A stretch of DNA of 19,449 nucleotides, taken from JBBIGV01 sp037447335 (GTDB lineage: Bacteria; Bacteroidota; Ignavibacteria; Ignavibacteriales; Ignavibacteriaceae). Of this stretch, positions 15,527-19,449 are shown one piece after another. The notes under the pieces were generated by a model. The model saw nothing but the letters and a program-made list of their open reading frames with translations. It did no database searches and was not told the DNA's origin. The translations under genes and the position numbers were made by a program. Location of the stretch: NCBI GenBank assembly GCA_037447335.1, contig JBBIGV010000068.1, positions 1-19,449 of the forward strand, in the 5' to 3' direction. Each line of letters begins with the position of its first letter. Position 1 is the stretch's first letter.

Positions 15527-15546
15527 CTATAGGCTGAAGCCCATAG
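15527..15546. repeat. REP-like hairpin with TGAA loop
   Basis: CTAT-A-GGC (15527-15534), TGAA loop, GCC-C-ATAG (15539-15546): a 7-bp stem with one A/C mismatch closing a four-base loop, only 2 nt from the preceding bipartite repeat. The compact form resembles REP elements mobilised by IS200-like RAYT proteins, but no second copy or RAYT gene is visible here. Confidence 0.45.
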
Positions 15547-15657
15547 AGAACCTTAGAGGAATGAAGAATTTTAAAAAAAATATCCTGGATGAAAAATGCA
15601 ATCTATATTCCTTTTCTTCCTGATAATATTTCAGCAAAAACCAGAAAGCAAACTTTT

Positions 15658-16860
15658 TCAATTAACCCAGTGCGAATGAAGCACAGAAACAGTTTTTTCA
15701 AGATATGTCTTCTTAACGAGGATTGAAAGTCTGAATGAAGTTGTAGCCAGCCCGAAAAAGTATAATTTCTCTTTTCTCAGAACATCAAGCGTTTCGGAAA
15801 CAATCCTGTTATCTCTGCTGAATCCTTCACCAATGAGTGATACAGCAGCAAGAGAATCATCAATTATTAATTTCTCTCCAAATCTCTCTTTTAGTTCTGT
15901 CTCTATCTTATTCCAGTTATGAATATTCTTTTTAGAAATTATGAAAGACGCTTTTGAAACGACCCCGGTATCTGAATGAACAACGCTCAATTCTTTAACC
16001 GGGATATCCCGTTCTTCCAGGAAATTAAATAGTAAAGAGAAATTTTCATTAAGATCATTTTCCTGAAAAATTATTCTGGTAACGTCAGCTTCATGAACAA
16101 CTCCGATTACCCCGGGTCTGTCAGACGGTGCGAGTTCACGAATAACAGTTTCTTTCCCAGGTTCAAAAGTGCTGCGGGCATAAATAGCAATCTTTGCTTC
16201 CTTTGCGAATTGAACTGCCTGTGCATTGAGTACCTTAGCTCCTGCTTCAGCCATTTCCTGAATCTGTTGGTAAGATAATTCCGGCAAATGCTTTGCATCT
16301 TTCACAATATTGGGATCTGCAGTGTAAACTCCATCTACATCAGAATAGATTTCACATCTTTCAGCGTTTAATGCAGCAGCAAGCGCAACAGCAGAAGTAT
16401 CTGACCCGCCTCTTCCAAGTGTAGTAATATCGCGCTTATAGCTTACGCCCTGAAAACCTCCGATCACAACAACCTGCCCTTTGGCAAGCTCATCCTGTAC
16501 TCTGAACGGACGAACTTCAATTACCCTTGCATCATTATAACGGTCGTTTGTAATAATTCCTGATTGTGAACCGGTTAAAGAAATTGCTTTGACCCCGAGA
16601 TCATTCAATGCTATACAAAGCAGCGCCATAGTGATCCTTTCTCCCGTACTTAAAAGCATGTCCAGTTCCCGTCTGGATGGATCAGAAGAAAGTGATTTAG
16701 CCAATTCAATAATTTCATTAGTAGTTTTACCCATAGCAGAAACAACTACAACAACATCATGTCCGGTTTGTTTAACTGCCGCAATCATCAAAGCGATTTT
16801 TTTTAGTTTGTCTGTATCAGATACACTGCTGCCGCCATATTTTTGAACTATTACCGACAA
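15658..16860 (-). CDS. lysC: Aspartate kinase (monofunctional)
   Basis: It phosphorylates aspartate, the first step to lysine, threonine and methionine. KYGGSS (7-12) is the N-terminal nucleotide/aspartate motif, and TTLGRGGSDTSAVALAAAL is the central amino-acid-kinase motif. From about residue 255 two ACT domains follow, the usual site of feedback inhibition by lysine or threonine. The 400-residue length and absence of a homoserine dehydrogenase domain show the single-function form. The start codon is TTG at 16860: the codon before it is the dapH stop in the same frame, no ATG lies near, VIVQKYGGSS must be at the N-terminus, and GAGGAA stands 9 nt upstream. It is the last gene of the dapA-dapB-dapH-lysC operon. 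Confidence 0.95.
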   Translation of the reverse strand: MSVIVQKYGGSSVSDTDKLKKIALMIAAVKQTGHDVVVVVSAMGKTTNEIIELAKSLSSDPSRRELDMLLSTGERITMALLCIALNDLGVKAISLTGSQSGIITNDRYNDARVIEVRPFRVQDELAKGQVVVIGGFQGVSYKRDITTLGRGGSDTSAVALAAALNAERCEIYSDVDGVYTADPNIVKDAKHLPELSYQQIQEMAEAGAKVLNAQAVQFAKEAKIAIYARSTFEPGKETVIRELAPSDRPGVIGVVHEADVTRIIFQENDLNENFSLLFNFLEERDIPVKELSVVHSDTGVVSKASFIISKKNIHNWNKIETELKERFGEKLIIDDSLAAVSLIGEGFSRDNRIVSETLDVLRKEKLYFFGLATTSFRLSILVKKTYLEKTVSVLHSHWVN

Positions 16861-17559
16861 TTATAATTTCCTCAATTCTTCCATTAGCTGGGTTTTACTT
16901 TTGGTTTTTTCATCTACCTTTTTAATTAACTTTGCCGGAACTCCTGCCATAACCGAATATGGTTCAACATCTTTAACAACAACCGAACCAGCGGCAATAA
17001 CAGCACCTTTACCGACTTTTACCCCTTCAAGAATAACTGCATTAGCTCCAATTAAAACATCATCCTGAACCACTACCGGGTCTGCGCTTGGTGGTTCTAT
17101 TACACCGGCAAGGACACATCCGGCTCCGATATGACAATTTTTTCCTACGATAGCCCTGCCTCCAACAACAACATTCATATCTATCATAGTGCGTTCACCA
17201 ATTACAGCGCCAATGTTCAGAACTGCTCCCATCATAATAACACAATGATCGCCTATTTCAACAAGGTCGCGAATAATTGCTCCCGGTTCTATTCTGCAAT
17301 TATATTTTGTGAGGTCAGCCATTGGGATTGCAGAATTCCGTCTGTCTATCTCAACTCTGTATCTTTTAATGTAATTTTTATTAGCGTCTAAGAAAGTTTC
17401 AAGTTCTTTGTGCTCACAAAAAAGAATTCCTGAAATGTCATTGCCATAATATTCTAAATCCCCAAAGCTAATTTTAGCTAAGTCACCATAAAGATATACT
17501 TTAGCCGGTGTTTTCTTAACAGAATCCGAGATATATTTTATTATTTGATATGAATCCAT
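16861..17559 (-). CDS. dapH: Tetrahydrodipicolinate N-acetyltransferase
   Basis: DapH acetylates tetrahydrodipicolinate, committing this cell to the acetylase branch of diaminopimelate synthesis. Residues about 1-85 form the alpha/beta N-terminal domain. From about residue 88 a left-handed beta-helix of hexapeptide repeats follows (IEPGAIIRD, IGDHCVIMMGAVLNIGAVIG, IGAGCVLAGVIEPPSADPV). The PPSADPV loop and the YSVMAGVPAKLIKKVDEKTKSK tail are typical of the DapH group and not of succinyl-type DapD. The length of 232 is normal. The start at ATG 17559 lies 24 nt after the dapB stop. Its TAA is immediately followed, in the same frame, by the lysC TTG. Confidence 0.94.
   Translation of the reverse strand: MDSYQIIKYISDSVKKTPAKVYLYGDLAKISFGDLEYYGNDISGILFCEHKELETFLDANKNYIKRYRVEIDRRNSAIPMADLTKYNCRIEPGAIIRDLVEIGDHCVIMMGAVLNIGAVIGERTMIDMNVVVGGRAIVGKNCHIGAGCVLAGVIEPPSADPVVVQDDVLIGANAVILEGVKVGKGAVIAAGSVVVKDVEPYSVMAGVPAKLIKKVDEKTKSKTQLMEELRKL
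16868..16873 (-). promoter_or_regulatory. Ribosome binding site of lysC inside dapH
   Basis: GAGGAA on the minus strand lies within the last dapH codons. GAGG ends 9 nt before the TTG at 16860, the only plausible lysC start. It supports coupled translation of the two genes. Confidence 0.6.
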
Positions 17560-17583
17560 GTTGCGTTAATGTTTATTAAAATT

Positions 17584-18252
17584 TTATGAATTACTGTTAA
17601 ATACTATATCTGCAAATGAATATAATCCGCTTTTTTTATTAATAATGAAATTTGCCGAGAGCAAAATTCCTTCAGCAAAAGTTCTCCTCGATGTAGCACT
17701 GTGAGAAATAGATATAACCTCACCAGGTCCTCCGAAATAAACAGTGTGCTCCCCTGGTATATTACCCAATCTGAGAGATGATGCACCGATTTCTTTTCCC
17801 GGGAATAGATGCTGTATCATTTTAGCCGTACCAGAAGGCTTATCCTTTTTGAATCGATGATGAATTTCCGTGATTTCAATATCCCAATCTGTCAGGGTTT
17901 CTTTGGCAATTTGTGTCAGCTTAAGCAGCACCTGAATTCCGATTGAAAAGTTATAACTCTGAACCACAGCTACTTTTGCAGATAATTTTTTTAAGTCATC
18001 TAATTGTGAGTCTGTCAATCCTGTAGTTGCAACAATAATTGGTGCATTGAATTTTGTAGCAGTATGAATTGAGTCAGATAAAACTTCGGGCAGTGAGCAA
18101 TCAATGAGAACCTGTGGAATATCAATTTGATTTTCACCCTCTATTGAATACTCATAAACAAGTAGATGATTTTTTTCAGCGAAGATAGAGATTACTTCGC
18201 TGCCAAGTCTTCCGGTTGAGCCTATTACACCATATTTAATTGTTTTACTCAT
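17584..18252 (-). CDS. dapB: 4-hydroxy-tetrahydrodipicolinate reductase, short form
   Basis: DapB reduces the DapA product with NAD(P)H. The Rossmann loop is GSTGRLG (11-17). EIHHRFKKDKPSGTA (129-143) is the catalytic signature, with His131/His132 and Lys135. At 222 residues it is about 50 shorter than the E. coli enzyme; the missing part is in the N-terminal nucleotide domain between the Rossmann loop and the QSYNFS segment. Both catalytic and tetramerisation parts appear intact, so it is probably functional. It starts 6 nt after the dapA stop and is followed by dapH. Confidence 0.93.
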   Translation of the reverse strand: MSKTIKYGVIGSTGRLGSEVISIFAEKNHLLVYEYSIEGENQIDIPQVLIDCSLPEVLSDSIHTATKFNAPIIVATTGLTDSQLDDLKKLSAKVAVVQSYNFSIGIQVLLKLTQIAKETLTDWDIEITEIHHRFKKDKPSGTAKMIQHLFPGKEIGASSLRLGNIPGEHTVYFGGPGEVISISHSATSRRTFAEGILLSANFIINKKSGLYSFADIVFNSNS

Positions 18253-18258
18253 AATTCA

Positions 18259-19131
18259 TTACGCAAGTTTTTTCATTTCTTCATCAAGTATTTTTTCTGC
18301 CTTCGATGTTGCTTTCACCAGCGGCAGGCGAAGTGTATTTTCACAAAGTCCGAGTTTATACATAACATATTTAACGGGAGATGGACTTGTTTCCACGAAC
18401 AGTGCATTCATCATGGAAAGATATTTGGTATTAAACTGTTGAGCAGAGCTAAGATCACCTTTCAACATAGCATCAGTTATTTGTTTCATCTGTTTTGGAT
18501 AAGGATTAGAAAAGACAGAAATAACACCAACACTTCCGAGAGCCATCATCGCAAGTGTCTGGTCGTCATTGCCCGATAGTACCGACAGCGAATCAGGCTT
18601 GATTGAAATAAGATGTGCAATTTGAGAAATGTTCCCGCTTGCTTCTTTAACAGCAACAACATTCGGACAAGCCTGGTGTATTTTTACTATTGTTTCAGGC
18701 AGGATATTCATTGATGTTCTTGACGGAACGTTGTAAACGATTATTGGCAGGGAGGTACGCTCGGCTATATATTTATAATGTTCAAAAATGCTTTCCTGCG
18801 TACCTTTGTTATAATAAGGATTAACAATCAATAATCCATCCGCCTTTAATTCCTCTGCCAGCTTATTTTGTTCAACAACCTTTTTAGTATTATTGGTTCC
18901 GGTGCCTAATATAACGGGTATTTGACCATTAACTTCTTCAATGGCTATTTCCATCATTTTTTTTCGTTCGTCAACGTCAATCACCGGAGACTCTCCGGTA
19001 GTTCCTAATACAACAAGTGCATCAACATTTCCATCAAGCTGATGTTTGATGATTTTACGCCATGCATTGTAATCCAAACTCAAATCCTTATCGAATGGAG
19101 TGATAAGAGCAGTTCCAACACCTTTGAACAT
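18259..19131 (-). CDS. dapA: 4-hydroxy-tetrahydrodipicolinate synthase
   Basis: DapA condenses pyruvate and aspartate semialdehyde, the first lysine-specific step. The TIM-barrel aldolase motifs are complete: GTTGES (43-48), NPYYNKG (104-110), YNVPSRT (133-139, with Tyr133) and VKEASGN (161-167), where Lys162 forms the Schiff base. The length of 290 is normal. The start at ATG 19131 has a good ribosome binding site. It is the first gene of the lysine operon. Only a near-match promoter (minus-strand TTAGTTTG at 19199-19192) lies upstream, and I see no lysine riboswitch in the 134 nt before it. asd, dapF and lysA, and the later transaminase and deacetylase, are not in the window. Confidence 0.96.
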   Translation of the reverse strand: MFKGVGTALITPFDKDLSLDYNAWRKIIKHQLDGNVDALVVLGTTGESPVIDVDERKKMMEIAIEEVNGQIPVILGTGTNNTKKVVEQNKLAEELKADGLLIVNPYYNKGTQESIFEHYKYIAERTSLPIIVYNVPSRTSMNILPETIVKIHQACPNVVAVKEASGNISQIAHLISIKPDSLSVLSGNDDQTLAMMALGSVGVISVFSNPYPKQMKQITDAMLKGDLSSAQQFNTKYLSMMNALFVETSPSPVKYVMYKLGLCENTLRLPLVKATSKAEKILDEEMKKLA

Positions 19132-19136
19132 TTTTT

Positions 19137-19143
19137 ATCCTTT
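19137..19143 (-). promoter_or_regulatory. Ribosome binding site of dapA
   Basis: AAAGGAT on the minus strand is 5-6 nt before the ATG at 19131, a standard Shine-Dalgarno arrangement. It contrasts with the nearly leaderless plus-strand operons in the same window. Confidence 0.6.
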
Positions 19144-19217
19144 CGCTATTAATCCGGTAGAGTATAAACTGAAAGACACATTCTGAAAATACAAACTAAT
19201 AGTGAGATTTTTCACGA

Positions 19218-19248
19218 TTGTAAATATAAGCCCTAAGTGATATATTTG
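19218..19248 (+). promoter_or_regulatory. Bacteroidota-type promoter upstream of the tRNA-Arg region
   Basis: TTG at 19218-19220 and TATATTTG at 19241-19248 (exact TAnnTTTG) are 20 nt apart. Transcription would begin near 19255, about 10 nt before the broken tRNA copy. The intact tRNA at 19393 may depend on this same promoter. Confidence 0.55.
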
Positions 19249-19283
19249 CACTGAATTTTATTTCTGCACCCGTAGCTCAATCT

Positions 19284-19315
19284 GTCTTCTCCGCCAAAGG
19301 CGGATTCGCCGAGAC
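19284..19315. repeat. GC-rich palindrome inside the tRNA-Arg pseudogene
   Basis: TCCGCC-AAA-GGCGGA (19290-19304) is a perfect 6-bp hairpin, flanked by GTCT (19284-19287) and AGAC (19312-19315). Its GC content is far above the surroundings, suggesting an inserted palindromic repeat. Confidence 0.55.
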
Positions 19316-19317
19316 AA

Positions 19318-19350
19318 GTTGGATATATTATCTGACGGAGTTTATCCAAC
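19318..19350. repeat. Second hairpin inside the tRNA-Arg pseudogene
   Basis: GTTGGATA (19318-19325) and TATCCAAC (19343-19350) are perfect 8-bp complements. The pairing extends into CAA/TTG outside with one bulged T. The left arm coincides with the tRNA-like TTGGATA block, so the hairpin either arose from the tRNA sequence or resembles it by chance. Confidence 0.5.
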
Positions 19351-19392
19351 TTTGCGGGAGATCAGAAGGTTTTCATTTTTTATAGTTTCAAT

Positions 19393-19449
19393 GCACCCGT
19401 AGCTCAATTGGATAGAGCATCTGACTACGGATCAGAAGGTTTGGGGTTC
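19393..19449 (+). tRNA. tRNA-Arg(ACG), cut by window end
   Basis: The acceptor 5' strand GCACCCG, D stem GCTC/GAGC with AATTGGATA loop, anticodon stem TCTGA/TCAGA and loop CTACGGA (anticodon ACG) are all present, followed by the variable region and TGGGGTTC of the T arm. The 3' part lies outside. Anticodon ACG reads CGN arginine codons after A34 is converted to inosine by TadA, encoded at 12122-12601. Confidence 0.9.

Larger units (their letters stand above)
15331..15657. other. 327-nt gene-free stretch rich in inverted repeats
   Basis: This gap lies between the lysC stop and the TonB-dependent protein start, both on the minus strand. It contains at least three inverted repeats within 15436-15546 (listed separately). 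I see no ORF with family features, no riboswitch I recognise and no exact TAnnTTTG promoter for the barrel gene. A run of eight A at 15573-15580 reads as a T tract on the minus strand but has no strong hairpin before it. Confidence 0.6.
19266..19372 (+). pseudogene. Interrupted tRNA-Arg copy
   Basis: Bases 19265-19281 repeat exactly the first 16 bases of the tRNA-Arg at 19393 plus the T before it. Bases 19360-19372 repeat exactly its anticodon-stem 3' side and variable region (GATCAGAAGGTTT). Between them lie 78 nt where the intact tRNA has 21. In the middle, 19319-19336 still resembles the tRNA (TTGGATA-n4-ATCTGAC). The T arm and acceptor 3' strand are absent: TCATTTTTTATAG follows. It cannot fold as a tRNA and is best read as a pseudogene broken by palindromic sequence. 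Confidence 0.7.

Noticed and set aside
15573..15580. Intrinsic terminator of the lysine operon at the minus-strand T tract
   Set aside because: The tract is preceded only by ATCC/GGAT with a one-base loop, which cannot form a hairpin.
19192..19199. dapA promoter element, minus-strand TTAGTTTG
   Set aside because: It has one mismatch in the critical TA and no TTG at the right distance upstream, so it is not listed as a feature.
19132..19265. Lysine riboswitch ahead of the dapA operon
   Set aside because: The leader is too short for the roughly 170-nt lysine aptamer and has none of its conserved structure that I can see.
1..19449. CRISPR array, transposase, phage or defence genes
   Set aside because: No regularly spaced direct repeats and no coding sequence with such motifs were seen; nearly all genes are housekeeping.

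Overview
The window is an ordinary, gene-dense bacterial chromosome segment of low GC content. It most resembles the Ignavibacteria/Chlorobi side of the Bacteroidota. Reasons: a GWxTD-domain lipoprotein-like secreted protein, a TonB-dependent barrel with a carboxypeptidase-regulatory-like N-terminal domain, and promoter-like pairs of the Bacteroidota type (TTG, about 20 nt, TAnnTTTG) sitting a few bases upstream of genes that lack a Shine-Dalgarno sequence. The lineage is inferred from gene content and was not tested by phylogeny.

Plus-strand half (1-11289). First comes a tight cluster of an unrecognised mainly helical protein, a single-domain mannose-1-phosphate guanylyltransferase (GDP-mannose supply) and an RpiB/LacAB-family protein whose catalytic cysteine is replaced by aspartate. 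Next is pyrK-pyrD-folC, chained by two 4-base ATGA overlaps (pyrimidine and folate synthesis). rho follows as a single gene with a roughly 180-nt leader. Then a predicted operon of GWxTD protein, pdxA (vitamin B6), a SAM-dependent methyltransferase and ftsE runs from one good promoter, with genes overlapping or nearly touching. No ftsX follows ftsE.

Minus-strand half (11414-19131). Read in transcription order, dapA-dapB-dapH-lysC form a lysine/diaminopimelate operon (aspartate kinase plus the first pathway steps by the acetylase branch). After a 327-nt gap full of inverted repeats come an 810-residue TonB-dependent outer-membrane protein, then tadA and adk. dapH and lysC lie in one reading frame, separated only by the dapH TAA stop; lysC starts at TTG.

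Right edge (19218-19449). A Bacteroidota-type promoter precedes a broken copy of tRNA-Arg, split by palindromic sequence, followed 20 nt later by an apparently intact tRNA-Arg(ACG) that runs off the window. TadA, encoded 7 kb away, is the enzyme expected to convert A34 of this tRNA to inosine.

I found no phage, CRISPR, transposase, or defence locus. The most unusual items are the RpiB homologue with an altered active site, the interrupted tRNA-Arg copy with its palindromes, the nested inverted repeats downstream of lysC, and the in-frame dapH/lysC junction. None of these amounts to a clearly new biological system on sequence alone.
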